DNA from: Paracoccus onubensis
GTDB lineage: Bacteria > Pseudomonadota > Alphaproteobacteria > Rhodobacterales > Rhodobacteraceae
Length of the DNA: 64,000 bases
Direction: 5' to 3'
Assembly (NCBI RefSeq): GCF_003591515.1
Contig: NZ_QZCG01000015.1
Coordinates: 1-64,000 of the forward strand
The position numbers were made by a program, and so were the translations under genes. The notes under the pieces are model-generated. The model did no database searches and was not told the origin of the DNA. It worked only from the letters and a program-made list of their open reading frames with translations. Below are positions 34,160-43,389 of this stretch, in pieces; position 1 is the first letter of the stretch, and the number at the start of each line of letters is the position of its first letter.

Positions 34160-36844
34160 ATGATGGAATGCGATAGCCGCCCCGGACCGGTCCGCACGAC
34201 CTGCGCCTATTGCGGTGTCGGATGCGGAGTGCTTGCGACGCCTGACGGGACGGGCGGCGCCGCGATCGAGGGCGATCCCGATCATCCTGCCAATTTCGGC
34301 CGGCTTTGCGTCAAGGGCTCGGCGCTTGGCGAAACCGTCGGGCTTGAAGGGCGTCTTCTGGCGCCGCAGATCGGCGGGCAGGAAACGGATTGGGATCAGG
34401 CGCTTGATCTGGTTGCCCGAAGGTTCGCCGGGACTATCGCGGCTCACGGACCGGATTCCGTCGCCTTCTATGTTTCCGGCCAATTGCTGACTGAAGATTA
34501 CTATGTCGCCAACAAGCTGATGAAAGGCTTTATCGGATCGGGGAATATCGACACGAATTCGCGGCTTTGCATGGCGTCGTCGGTGGCGGGGCATCGCCGC
34601 GCCTTCGGTTCGGACACGGTGCCGGGACTGTATGAGGATCTTGAGATGGCCGATACCGTGGTTCTGACCGGCTCGAACCTCGCCTGGTGCCATCCGGTTC
34701 TGTATCAGCGGTTGGCAGCCGCCAAGACCGCGCGCCCGTCGATGCGGGTCGTCGTGATCGATCCGCGCAGAACCGCCACCTGCGATATCGCCGATCTGCA
34801 TCTGGCCATCGAACCCGGAAGCGACGCGGCGCTTTTCAATGCCCTTCTGGCCGAGATCGACCGGCGCGGACTTGCCTCGGCCAGGTTTCGCGATCATCTG
34901 GCGGGCGCGGATGAGGCCATCGCGGCGGCCCGGTTATCCGATCCGTCGATGACGGGGCTGGACCCCGCGGAACTGGCCCGGTTTCTGGAGATCTGGCTGG
35001 CCAGCGAGAAAGTCGTCACGGTCTATTCGCAGGGCATCAATCAGTCCGACAGCGGCACGGACAAGGTCAACGCGATCATCAACTGCCATCTGCTGACCGG
35101 GCGCATCGGGCGCGAGGGCATGGGGCCATTCAGCGTCACCGGACAACCCAACGCCATGGGCGGACGCGAGGTCGGCGGGCTTGCGAATATGCTGGCCTGT
35201 CATCTGGAGATCGAGAACCCCATGCATCGGGATACTGTCCGGGATTTCTGGAACTCCCCCCACATTGCGGAGAGGCCGGGTCTTAAAGCCGTTGACATGT
35301 TCAGGGCGGTGGAAGACGGGCGGATCAAGGCGCTGTGGATCATCTGCACCAATCCCGCCGTTTCGATGCCCGATGCCGACCGCGTCGCCCGTGCCATCGC
35401 CGGTTGCGATTTCACCGTAGTGTCGGATGTCATGGCCAGAACCGACACGACCCGGCTTGCCGATGTACTGCTGCCCGCAACCGGCTGGGGCGAAAAGAAC
35501 GGCACAGTCACCAATTCCGAACGCCGGATCAGCCGTCAACGCCCCTTCCTGCCCGCCCCCGGTCAGGCCCGGGACGATTGGCGCATATTGGCCGGGGTTG
35601 GCCGCAGGATGGGCTGGCCGGACGCATTCGCATGGCAGCATCCGGCAGAGATATTTGCCGAATATGCCGCCTTGTCCGAAATCGCCGGGACGCTGGGAAG
35701 CGATTTCGACATTTCGGCCTGCGCCGCGATGACCCGCGCGGAATATGACCGGATGGCCCCCATCCTCTGGCCTCAATCCGCCACGCGCAAAGGCGGGCGC
35801 TTCTTTGCCGATGGGCGTTTTCATACCGCCGATGGCAAGGCCCGGATGCTCCCTATCCGGCCACAGCTTCCCGAGGCGATCGCCGACGGGCATCTGTTCC
35901 GCCTGAATACCGGACGGGTGCGGGATCATTGGCACACGATGACGCGGACCGGAAAATCACCGCGTCTGGCGCGGCATTTGGCCGAGCCGTTTCTGGAACT
36001 GCATCCAGACGACGCCAAGCGGTTGAACCTGCAACCCGCCGATCTGGCAAGGGTCGCAAATCGGCATGGCACTTCTGTCCTGCGGGTGCTGGTGACCGAC
36101 CGTGTGAAACCCGGCCATCCCTTTGCGCCGATCCACTGGACCGGCGAGACGGGCAAGGCGGGGCGTGTCGGGGCAGTGGTTCCTGCCGCCGTGGATCCGG
36201 TGTCGGGACAGCCCGCGCTCAAATCCGCGGCGGTGTCGATAGAGCGCTATAACCCCCGCTGGTATGGCTTCATGCTGACGAAGAATGACCTGTCACCCGC
36301 GACGTCCTACTGGGCCAAGGCAGTGCTGCCCGACGGCAATCAATACGAGCTTGCGGATGACCGCTCCCCGGATGATTGGGAAGAATATGTCCGGGAATTG
36401 CTGAACATTGACGCGCAATTGATCACCCTGCATGACCGGCACCGGCAAATCCACCGTTTCGCCGCGCTTCATGGCGGGCGGTTGCACGCGCTGCTGTTCA
36501 CCGGCCCGCAGCCGGTCGCGGTGTCGCGCAGCCATGTGGCCGGGCTGCTGGGCAAGATGTGGGAACCGGCGGATATGGCAGGCATCCCGCCTCTGGATCA
36601 ACCGGACACTGGCCCGACCATCTGCGCCTGTGCGGGCGTCGGCAGCCTGACCATCGAGCGCGCCATCAGAAGCCAGCAACTTTCGTCACTCGACGAGATC
36701 GGCGCGGCGTTGGGCGCCGGAGCGAATTGCGGCTCTTGCCGATCAGAGATCAGGGTTATCCTGGAACGCTGCGCGGGTGAGGCTTCCGCCCTCACCGATA
36801 CCGGCGACAACACGCGCGCCTCGCGCGATCTTGCGGAAGCCTAG
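34160..36844 (+). CDS. nasA: Assimilatory nitrate reductase catalytic subunit
   Basis: This 894-residue molybdopterin protein has an N-terminal [4Fe-4S] motif with Cys15, Cys18, Cys22 and Cys50 (TTCAYCGVGCGV and RLCVKG). The bis-MGD domains include the Mo-ligand Cys in NSRLCMASSVAGH (about 134-146), and a molydopterin dinucleotide-binding domain with TGRVRDHWHTMTRTGKSPRL follows near 585-604. The end carries an extra BFD-like [2Fe-2S] domain (CACAGVGSLTIERA and NCGSCRSEI). It reduces nitrate to nitrite in the cytoplasm. Start may be ATG 34160 or 34163. It corresponds to NasC of Paracoccus denitrificans. Confidence 0.95.
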   Translation: MMECDSRPGPVRTTCAYCGVGCGVLATPDGTGGAAIEGDPDHPANFGRLCVKGSALGETVGLEGRLLAPQIGGQETDWDQALDLVARRFAGTIAAHGPDSVAFYVSGQLLTEDYYVANKLMKGFIGSGNIDTNSRLCMASSVAGHRRAFGSDTVPGLYEDLEMADTVVLTGSNLAWCHPVLYQRLAAAKTARPSMRVVVIDPRRTATCDIADLHLAIEPGSDAALFNALLAEIDRRGLASARFRDHLAGADEAIAAARLSDPSMTGLDPAELARFLEIWLASEKVVTVYSQGINQSDSGTDKVNAIINCHLLTGRIGREGMGPFSVTGQPNAMGGREVGGLANMLACHLEIENPMHRDTVRDFWNSPHIAERPGLKAVDMFRAVEDGRIKALWIICTNPAVSMPDADRVARAIAGCDFTVVSDVMARTDTTRLADVLLPATGWGEKNGTVTNSERRISRQRPFLPAPGQARDDWRILAGVGRRMGWPDAFAWQHPAEIFAEYAALSEIAGTLGSDFDISACAAMTRAEYDRMAPILWPQSATRKGGRFFADGRFHTADGKARMLPIRPQLPEAIADGHLFRLNTGRVRDHWHTMTRTGKSPRLARHLAEPFLELHPDDAKRLNLQPADLARVANRHGTSVLRVLVTDRVKPGHPFAPIHWTGETGKAGRVGAVVPAAVDPVSGQPALKSAAVSIERYNPRWYGFMLTKNDLSPATSYWAKAVLPDGNQYELADDRSPDDWEEYVRELLNIDAQLITLHDRHRQIHRFAALHGGRLHALLFTGPQPVAVSRSHVAGLLGKMWEPADMAGIPPLDQPDTGPTICACAGVGSLTIERAIRSQQLSSLDEIGAALGAGANCGSCRSEIRVILERCAGEASALTDTGDNTRASRDLAEA

Positions 36845-36899
36845 GAACGACGACCGGGCGTAAGATCATCCCCCGGCCGGACGCTCAAGGACAAGCGGA

Positions 36900-39119
36900 T
36901 CAGACGAACTTGTTGTCCCGGGGGAAACCGCGCGGAGCCATCCGGCCAGCTCCGGCGCGTTTGCCCAGCCATTCCTCAAGATCGCTTTCGGTGCGGGTCT
37001 TGCCGCCGCCCATCGGCCAGCTCAGCCCATCCGACAGCGTCAGGCAGATCGCATCCGACAGGCCGCCATCCTTGTATTTCTGCAACCGGACTCCTTTGCC
37101 CCGCGCCATCTCGGGCAATTCGTCCAGCGGGAAGACCAGCATCTTGCGGTTCTCGCCCACCACCGCGACGTGATCGCCGCTGACGGGTTTGCACAGCAAG
37201 GCATAACCGTTCAGCACCTGCTTTCCGGATTTCGTCTGCGCCAGCGTATCGCCCGACTGCACGATGAACCCGTTCCCGTCTTTCGACGCAATCAGATATT
37301 TCTCGCCCTCGCGCCAGGGGAACAGCGCAACGATATCGGCGTCATTGGGCAGATCGACCATCAGCCGCAGCGGCTCCCCCATCCCGCGGCCACCGGGCAG
37401 ACCATTGGCGGGCAAGGTGTAAAACCGGCCATTCGATGCAAAGACCAGCAGCTTGTCGGTCGTCTCGGCATGCAGCGCCAGTCCCGGGCCGTCGCCATCC
37501 TTGAACTTGAGCTCGGCATCCAGCGGCTGATGCCCCTTCATCGCCCGGATCCAGCCCATCTTGGACAGGATGACTGTCAGTGGCTCGCGTTCGATCATCG
37601 CATCCATGTCGATCGGCTCGACATCGGCGGCATCGGTGATCTGTGTCCGGCGCTGCCCTTCCCGAGTCGATTTTCCGAACAGGTTCCGGACCTCGCGAAG
37701 CTGCTCGGCGATCCGCGCCCATTGCGCGCCCTCATCGGACAGCATCGCCTGCAAGCCCTCGCGCTCTTCCAGAAGACTGTCGCGTTCGGCCCGCAGCTCG
37801 ATTTCCTCAAGCTTGCGCAAGGCGCGCAAACGCATGTTCAGGATCGCTTCGACCTGAACATCCGACAGCCTGAATTCGGCCATCATGATCTTTTTCGGCT
37901 CATCCTCATAGCGGATGATCTCGATCACGCGGTCAAGGTTGAGATAGGCAACCAGATAGCCCTCCAGCACCTCAAGCCGTGCCGCGATCTTCTCAAGCCG
38001 GAAATTCGAGCGCCGGACCAACACCTCGCGGCGATGATCCAGAAATGCCCTCAGCACTTCCTTGAGACTGCACACCTTGGGCACACGGCCATCGATCAGC
38101 ACATTCATATTCAGACTGAAGCGCAATTCGAGATCGCTGACCCGGTAAAGCGCCGCCATCAGCTGCTCGGGGTCGACGCTACGGGTTTTCGGCTCAAGCA
38201 CGATGCGGATATCCTCGGCGGATTCGTCGCGGACATCGGCAAGGATGGGGATCTTGCGGTTCTGGATCAGTTCGGCCAGCCGTTCGATCAGCTTGGATTT
38301 CTGAACCTGATAGGGGATCTCGGTGACGACGAGCTGCCATTGACCGCGCCCCAGATCCTCTTTTTCCCATCTGGCGCGTATCCGGAAGGCACCCCGTCCG
38401 CTGCGGTAAACCTCGGCAATGGTTTCGCGGCTCTCGACCAGCACCCCGCCGGTCGGAAAATCGGGACCCTGCACGATCCCTGCGATCGTATCGTCACGGG
38501 CATCCGGCGTCTTGATCAGATGCAGGCAGGCATCGATCACTTCGTGGAGGTTATGCGGAGGAATATTCGTCGCCATCCCCACCGCGATCCCCGACGCCCC
38601 ATTGACCAGCAGATTGGGAAAAGCCGCAGGCAGCACCACCGGCTCGGTCAGGGTGCCATCGTAATTCGGGCGGTAATCCACCGCATCCTCGGCCAGCCCG
38701 TCCATCAGGGCTTCCGATGCCAGCGCCAGCCGGGCCTCGGTATAGCGGGCGGCAGCGGGATTGTCGCCGTCGATATTGCCGAAATTGCCCTGCCCGTCCA
38801 CCAGAGGATAGCGCATCGCGAAATCCTGCGCCAATCGCGCCATGGCGTCATAGATCGCGGCATCGCCATGCGGGTGATAATTGCCCATCACATCGCCGGT
38901 GATCTTGGCCGATTTGCGGAACGCCCCGTTCGGGGCCAGTCGCAATTCGCGCATCGCGTAAAGAATGCGACGATGCACCGGCTTCAGCCCGTCGCGGGCA
39001 TCCGGCAGGGCGCGGTTCATGATCGTGGAAAGCGCATAGGTCAGATAGCGCTCGCCAATGGCGCGGCTGAGAGGCTCGGCCTGTGTATTCTCGGGTTCGG
39101 TGGGCAAATCGTCAGACAT
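36900..39119 (-). CDS. parC: DNA topoisomerase IV subunit A
   Basis: This 739-residue protein has the catalytic Tyr126 in AARYTEARL and the quinolone-region stretch YHPHGDAAIYDAM (81-93). The closing C-terminal domain is short and beta-pinwheel-like, with few GyrA-box features, which supports ParC over GyrA. ParC with ParE decatenates daughter chromosomes. Positions equivalent to E. coli Ser80 and Glu84 are Ala87 and Asp91. It is divergent from the SH3-domain gene across 147 bases. Confidence 0.93.
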   Translation of the reverse strand: MSDDLPTEPENTQAEPLSRAIGERYLTYALSTIMNRALPDARDGLKPVHRRILYAMRELRLAPNGAFRKSAKITGDVMGNYHPHGDAAIYDAMARLAQDFAMRYPLVDGQGNFGNIDGDNPAAARYTEARLALASEALMDGLAEDAVDYRPNYDGTLTEPVVLPAAFPNLLVNGASGIAVGMATNIPPHNLHEVIDACLHLIKTPDARDDTIAGIVQGPDFPTGGVLVESRETIAEVYRSGRGAFRIRARWEKEDLGRGQWQLVVTEIPYQVQKSKLIERLAELIQNRKIPILADVRDESAEDIRIVLEPKTRSVDPEQLMAALYRVSDLELRFSLNMNVLIDGRVPKVCSLKEVLRAFLDHRREVLVRRSNFRLEKIAARLEVLEGYLVAYLNLDRVIEIIRYEDEPKKIMMAEFRLSDVQVEAILNMRLRALRKLEEIELRAERDSLLEEREGLQAMLSDEGAQWARIAEQLREVRNLFGKSTREGQRRTQITDAADVEPIDMDAMIEREPLTVILSKMGWIRAMKGHQPLDAELKFKDGDGPGLALHAETTDKLLVFASNGRFYTLPANGLPGGRGMGEPLRLMVDLPNDADIVALFPWREGEKYLIASKDGNGFIVQSGDTLAQTKSGKQVLNGYALLCKPVSGDHVAVVGENRKMLVFPLDELPEMARGKGVRLQKYKDGGLSDAICLTLSDGLSWPMGGGKTRTESDLEEWLGKRAGAGRMAPRGFPRDNKFV

Positions 39120-39266
39120 GTCGTACTGGATAGGCTGACAATCGCCAACGGTCCAGACGGAAATTCACCTGCGGAACATGCCACGCTATCTTGGCGTTAC
39201 TATCACGAAAGTGTAATTCATCCGTGATCCACCGGTGAGACCAAGGCGCGGGACAAGGGCGACGCA

Positions 39267-39794
39267 ATGTTACGATTGATAGTTTTGATAGCAGCGACGG
39301 TCGCAGCGCTGCTCTACGTACTATCGGCATATGGCACGGGCGAGCCGTTGGCTAAGCCGCAGGTTCCTGCGGAACAGAAAGCCCCCGAGGAAAAGCCCGT
39401 ATCCGATTTGCTGCCCGAACTGCCCGCCGCGCCGAAATCCAGCGGCGCCGACAGCGCCCCTCCGTCGGATCTGGTCCAGCCAGAGGTTCAGACCCCCGAG
39501 CGTGTACAGGATTTCCCCGGCCCGGATTTGCAACCGTCGCCAGAATATGAAGACCGGCCCCTCGAGACCCCGCAGACGATCGCCGAAGCGGAAGGGCCGG
39601 TTCTGTATGTCAGTGCCGCAAGCGTGAATGTCCGCTCGGGGCCTTCGACGAATGACCGGGTGATCGGCGCATTGGATGCCGGCGCGCCGGTCGAGGCCCT
39701 GGGGCCACTGGATACGGAATGGGTGCAGATTCGCGATATGGATGGGCGGATCGGCTATATGTCGGGACAGTTCCTGTCGGAAGACGCGCCCTAG
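39267..39794 (+). CDS. Membrane-anchored SH3b domain protein
   Basis: This 175-residue protein starts with a membrane helix or uncleaved signal (about 3-22). A proline-, glutamate- and serine-rich linker (about 28-108) leads to a bacterial SH3 domain (about 110-172) with LYVSAASVNVRSGPSTNDRV and WVQIRDMDGRIGYMSGQFL. Such domains bind peptidoglycan or other envelope ligands. It is probably periplasmic and anchored. The SDR gene begins right after its stop (TAGATG). Confidence 0.87.
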   Translation: MLRLIVLIAATVAALLYVLSAYGTGEPLAKPQVPAEQKAPEEKPVSDLLPELPAAPKSSGADSAPPSDLVQPEVQTPERVQDFPGPDLQPSPEYEDRPLETPQTIAEAEGPVLYVSAASVNVRSGPSTNDRVIGALDAGAPVEALGPLDTEWVQIRDMDGRIGYMSGQFLSEDAP

Positions 39795-40616
39795 ATGCCG
39801 GGACGGGTTCTTGTCACCGGATGCTCTTCGGGAATCGGTCTGGATGCCGCGAGGCGCCTGCAAGGCGAAGGCTGGCAGGTCGTCGCCACCTGCCGCAAAC
39901 CCACGGATATCGCAGCCCGCCTTGCCGAAGGAATGGAATGCCATCACCTGGAATTGTCCGACCCGGACAGTGTGGCGGAACTGGTGGACAAGGTTCTGGC
40001 GGGCGGGCAACTGGACGCATTGGTGAATAACGCGGCCTTCGCCCTGCCCGGCGCGGTCGAGGATATGCCGCGCGGCGCCCTGCGTTCGATCTTCGAGACC
40101 AATCTGTTCGGCACCCATGACCTGACCGTCCGGCTCATCCCGCATTTCCGCGAACATGGCGGCCGGATCGTCAATATCAGCTCGGTCCTCGGGCTGATCG
40201 GGATCCGCTGGCGCGGTCCCTATGTGGCGACGAAATTCGCGCTTGAAGGCCTGACAGATGTATTGCGGCTGGAGATGGAGGGAACCGGCGTCAGGGTCAT
40301 CCTGATCGAGCCCGGTCCGATCGCCAGCCGCATCCGCGAAAACGCCATCCCCCATTTCGAGAAATGGGTGAACTGGCAGGACAGCCCCCGCGCCGATCAA
40401 TATCGGAAAAGCCTGCTGAAGCGGCTCTATGAACCGGCGGAGAAGAAAGACCGCTTCGAACTTCCCGCCTCGGCGGTCAGCGACCGGATCCTGCATGCCC
40501 TGACGGCGGCGAACCCCGCCCCGCGCTATTATGTCACGGTGCCAACATGGATTTCAGGGCTGGGCCGCCGGATTCTGCCGACCCGCGCACTGGACTGGCT
40601 GGCGCGGCAGGGATAG
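39795..40616 (+). CDS. Short-chain dehydrogenase/reductase (SDR)
   Basis: This 273-residue classical SDR has the nucleotide motif TGCSSGIGLDAARRL (about 7-21), VNNAAFALPG (about 76-85), the active-site Ser in NISSVLG (about 125-131) and YVATKFALEG (about 145-154) with the Tyr-Lys pair. The cofactor and substrate are unknown. GGAAG within the end of the SH3 gene serves as ribosome binding site and the two reading frames abut directly, so they are likely co-transcribed with the small HIG1-type gene that follows. Confidence 0.9.
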   Translation: MPGRVLVTGCSSGIGLDAARRLQGEGWQVVATCRKPTDIAARLAEGMECHHLELSDPDSVAELVDKVLAGGQLDALVNNAAFALPGAVEDMPRGALRSIFETNLFGTHDLTVRLIPHFREHGGRIVNISSVLGLIGIRWRGPYVATKFALEGLTDVLRLEMEGTGVRVILIEPGPIASRIRENAIPHFEKWVNWQDSPRADQYRKSLLKRLYEPAEKKDRFELPASAVSDRILHALTAANPAPRYYVTVPTWISGLGRRILPTRALDWLARQG

Positions 40617-40639
40617 GGTCGGCCCTGAAAGGCGGATCC

Positions 40640-40840
40640 ATGCAAGACAAGCCCCTGTTCCTCGTCATCATCCTTGCGATGCTGGTCGTGCTGGCGATTC
40701 TGGCCACCGGCATCGGCGGCTTTGCCCGCGGTGGTGAATTCAACCGCAAACACGGCAATCGCATGATGCGGTGGCGGATCATTGCGCAGGCAATCGCCGT
40801 TGCCCTGATCATGCTGTTCATCTGGATAAGGTCGAATTGA
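40640..40840 (+). CDS. Small twin-transmembrane protein (HIG1 domain type)
   Basis: This 66-residue protein has two membrane helices (about 6-25 and 46-62) joined by the basic loop GGFARGGEFNRKHGNRMMRW, a pattern shared by HIG1-domain or 'twin transmembrane' proteins of Rhodobacterales. Mitochondrial HIG1 proteins assist respiratory supercomplexes; a similar role here is only an analogy. ATG 40640 follows GGCGGATCC. Its stop overlaps the adenosyltransferase start (TGATG). Confidence 0.85.
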   Translation: MQDKPLFLVIILAMLVVLAILATGIGGFARGGEFNRKHGNRMMRWRIIAQAIAVALIMLFIWIRSN

Positions 40841-41412
40841 TGGTCGTTCTGAACAAGATTTACACCCGCACCGGCGACAAGGGCGATACCGCGCTGTCCG
40901 ATGGCAGCCGCGTGGCCAAGCACGATCCCCGGGTCGAGGCCTATGGCACCGTGGACGAACTGAACGCGACGCTGGGCCTGTGCCGCCTGCATGCCGCCGA
41001 TATGCTGGCTGACCGGCTGTCGGTGATCCAGAACGATCTTTTCGATCTGGGCGCGGATCTGGCCCGTCCCAATATGGCGGCGGACGATCAGGCGGGTTAC
41101 CCCGTCCTGCGAATCATCGATTCCCAGGTCGAACGGCTGGAACGGGAAATCGACGACATGAATGCCGGTCTTCAGCCGCTGCGCAGCTTCATCCTGCCGG
41201 GCGGCACCATACTGGCATCGCATCTGCATCTGTCGCGCACCGTCGCCCGCCGGGCCGAGCGCCGCGCGACAGAACTGGCGCAGGGTGGCGATGTGAACGG
41301 CTCGGCAGTGCGCTATCTCAACCGGCTGTCCGATTGGCTGTTCGTCGCCGCCCGCCTGTCGAATGATGGCGGCACCGCGGATATCCTTTGGGTGCCGGGT
41401 GGCAGCCGTTAG
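40840..41412 (+). CDS. Cob(I)yrinic acid a,c-diamide adenosyltransferase, PduO type
   Basis: This 190-residue helical-bundle enzyme transfers adenosyl from ATP to cob(I)alamin. PduO marks are IYTRTGDKGDTALSDGSR (about 6-23), DPRVEAYGTVDELNATLG (about 28-45) and the C-terminal VRYLNRLSDWLFVAAR (about 159-174). The ATG at 40840 overlaps the stop of the small membrane protein. It is followed after 111 bases by etfBA. It could supply adenosylcobalamin for methylmalonyl-CoA or ethylmalonyl-CoA mutase, which are not in the window. Confidence 0.93.
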   Translation: MVVLNKIYTRTGDKGDTALSDGSRVAKHDPRVEAYGTVDELNATLGLCRLHAADMLADRLSVIQNDLFDLGADLARPNMAADDQAGYPVLRIIDSQVERLEREIDDMNAGLQPLRSFILPGGTILASHLHLSRTVARRAERRATELAQGGDVNGSAVRYLNRLSDWLFVAARLSNDGGTADILWVPGGSR

Positions 41413-41523
41413 CGCATGACAGCCGCAAACGTCACGTCTTATGGCGTTTTTATACTGTAAATCCGCGAAATCTGCCGATAACACTGCCTCTCGACAGATG
41501 ACGCAAACTAAAGGGAGAGGCGA

Positions 41524-42282
41524 ATGAAAGTCCTCGTGCCGGTCAAGCGCGTGATTGACTACAACGTGAAAGCCCGCGTGAAGGCGGACGGATCGGGTGT
41601 CGATCTGGCGAATGTGAAGATGTCGATGAACCCCTTTGACGAGATCGCGGTTGAAGAGGCGATCCGGCTTCGGGAAAAAGGCGTGGCCGAAGAGGTCGTG
41701 GCCGTGTCGATCGGCGTGAAACAGGCGCAGGAAACGCTGCGCACCGCGCTGGCCATGGGTGCCGACCGGGCCATTCTGGTGGTCGCCGCCGATGACGTGC
41801 ATCAGGATATCGAGCCTCTGGCGGTTGCCAAGATCCTCAAGGCCGTGATCGATGAGGAACAGCCCAAACTGGTCATCGCCGGCAAACAGGCCATCGACAA
41901 CGACATGAACGCCACCGGCCAGATGCTGTCCGCGCTGCTGGGCTGGTCGCAGGCCACTTTCGCCAGCAAGATCGAGATCGAGGGTGAATCCGCGAAAGTC
42001 ACCCGCGAGGTCGATGGCGGATTGCAGACCATCGAGGTCAAGCTTCCGGCCATCGTCACCGCCGATCTGCGCCTGAACGAGCCACGCTATGCCTCGCTGC
42101 CCAATATCATGAAGGCCAAGAAGAAGCCGCTGGATGAAAAGACCGCCGCCGATTACGGCGTCGATGTCACTCCGCGGCTCGAAATCACCGGCACCCGCGA
42201 GCCCGAGGGCCGCAAGGCGGGCATCAGGGTCGAATCGGTCGATGAACTGGTCAGCAAACTGAAAGAAGCGGGGGTGGTGTGA
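41524..42282 (+). CDS. etfB: Electron transfer flavoprotein beta subunit
   Basis: This 252-residue protein has the EtfB start KVLVPVKRVIDYNVKARV and the signature region VTREVDGGLQTIEVKLPAIVT (shown in part; about residues 160-180). It binds AMP and docks acyl-CoA dehydrogenases. AAAGGGAGAGGCG precedes ATG 41524, a strong ribosome binding site. The stop overlaps the etfA start (TGATG). Confidence 0.97.
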   Translation: MKVLVPVKRVIDYNVKARVKADGSGVDLANVKMSMNPFDEIAVEEAIRLREKGVAEEVVAVSIGVKQAQETLRTALAMGADRAILVVAADDVHQDIEPLAVAKILKAVIDEEQPKLVIAGKQAIDNDMNATGQMLSALLGWSQATFASKIEIEGESAKVTREVDGGLQTIEVKLPAIVTADLRLNEPRYASLPNIMKAKKKPLDEKTAADYGVDVTPRLEITGTREPEGRKAGIRVESVDELVSKLKEAGVV

Positions 42283-43208
42283 TGGCGGTTCTGCTGCTTG
42301 GAGAAGTAACCGGAGGCGAGCTGAGCGTTGACGCCACCTCCAAGGCCGTGACGGCGGTCAAGGCTCTGGGCGATGTCACGGTGCTCTGCGCCGGGGCCTC
42401 GGCCAGGGACGCCGCGCAGGAGGCCGCGAAGATCGACGGCGTCGCCAGGGTGCTGGTCGCCGAGGATGCGCGTTACGGCCACCGGCTGGCCGAGCCGACC
42501 GCTGCCCTGATCGCCAGCCTTGCGGGCGATTACGACCATATCGTCGCGCCTGCCACCACGGATGCCAAGAACATCATGCCGCGCGTCGCGGCACTTCTGG
42601 ACGTGATGGTGATCTCGGATGCCTCGGCCATCATCGATGCCGACACGTTCGAACGCCCCGTTTATGCCGGCAACGCGATCCAGACGGTGAAATCGAAAGA
42701 CGCGAAGAAGGTCCTGACCATCCGCACCGCCAGTTTCGACGCGGCGGGCCAGGGCGGCGCGGCGTCCATCGAGGATATCGCCGCCGCCGAAGATCCCGCC
42801 CTGTCGGCATGGGTCGGTGACGAATTCGCCAAAAGCGACCGTCCCGAACTGACCTCGGCCGGTCGTGTCGTGTCGGGCGGGCGCGGTGTCGGCTCGAAAG
42901 ACGATTTCGCGATCATCGAGGCGCTGGCCGACAAGCTTGGCGCCGCCGTCGGCGCCAGCCGCGCGGCCGTCGATTCGGGCTATGCTCCGAACGACTGGCA
43001 GGTCGGCCAGACCGGCAAGGTCGTCGCCCCGGAACTTTACGTGGCCGTCGGCATCTCGGGCGCGATCCAGCACCTTGCGGGGATGAAGGATTCGAAAGTC
43101 ATCGTGGCGATCAACAAGGACGAAGAGGCCCCGATCTTCCAGATTGCCGATTACGGCCTGGTCGGTGATCTCTTCACCACCGTGCCCGAGCTCACCGAAA
43201 AGCTGTAA
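42282..43208 (+). CDS. etfA: Electron transfer flavoprotein alpha subunit
   Basis: This 308-residue FAD subunit has GRVVSGGRGVGSKDDF (about 196-211) and YVAVGISGAIQHLAGMKDSK (about 256-275), the C-terminal FAD-binding signature. With EtfB it carries electrons from acyl-CoA dehydrogenases to ETF:ubiquinone oxidoreductase. ATG 42282 is coupled to etfB; a GTG one codon before is possible. It is followed by a repeat element and then an intrinsic terminator at 43292. Confidence 0.97.
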   Translation: MAVLLLGEVTGGELSVDATSKAVTAVKALGDVTVLCAGASARDAAQEAAKIDGVARVLVAEDARYGHRLAEPTAALIASLAGDYDHIVAPATTDAKNIMPRVAALLDVMVISDASAIIDADTFERPVYAGNAIQTVKSKDAKKVLTIRTASFDAAGQGGAASIEDIAAAEDPALSAWVGDEFAKSDRPELTSAGRVVSGGRGVGSKDDFAIIEALADKLGAAVGASRAAVDSGYAPNDWQVGQTGKVVAPELYVAVGISGAIQHLAGMKDSKVIVAINKDEEAPIFQIADYGLVGDLFTTVPELTEKL

Positions 43209-43211
43209 CCG

Positions 43212-43275
43212 TTTCTTCTTTGTGAAAATACCTCGGGGGAGTCGCGCAAAGCGCGGCGGGGGCAGAGCCCCCCTC
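43212..43275 (+). repeat. Dispersed GC-hairpin intergenic element, copy D
   Basis: TTTCTTCTTTGTGAAAATAC and CTCGGGGGA are followed by a small GCGC-AAA-GCGC hairpin and a GGGGGCAGAGCCCCCC stem. It starts right after the etfA stop and precedes the terminator, so it would be in the etfBA 3' untranslated region. Confidence 0.7.
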
Positions 43276-43291
43276 CTCCGGAGAAGCTTCA

Positions 43292-43321
43292 CCGCCCCTG
43301 GAACGATCCGGGGGCGGTTTT
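43292..43321 (+). terminator. Intrinsic terminator of etfBA
   Basis: CCGCCCCTGG (43292-43301) pairs with CCGGGGGCGG (43308-43317), one T-G wobble, with a 6-base loop, and is followed by TTTT. It lies 83 bases past the etfA stop. Confidence 0.85.
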
Positions 43322-43389
43322 GCATTGCAGCATCGCATCGCCCGGCCTATCGTCACGCCGATCAACGATACGAGACGGATGAGGCGGAT

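Noticed and set aside
37170..39227. 685-codon open frame opposite parC
   Set aside because: It is antisense to a clearly conserved parC. High GC at third codon positions keeps the opposite frame open; the translation is rich in His, Arg, Gln and Asp with no domain.
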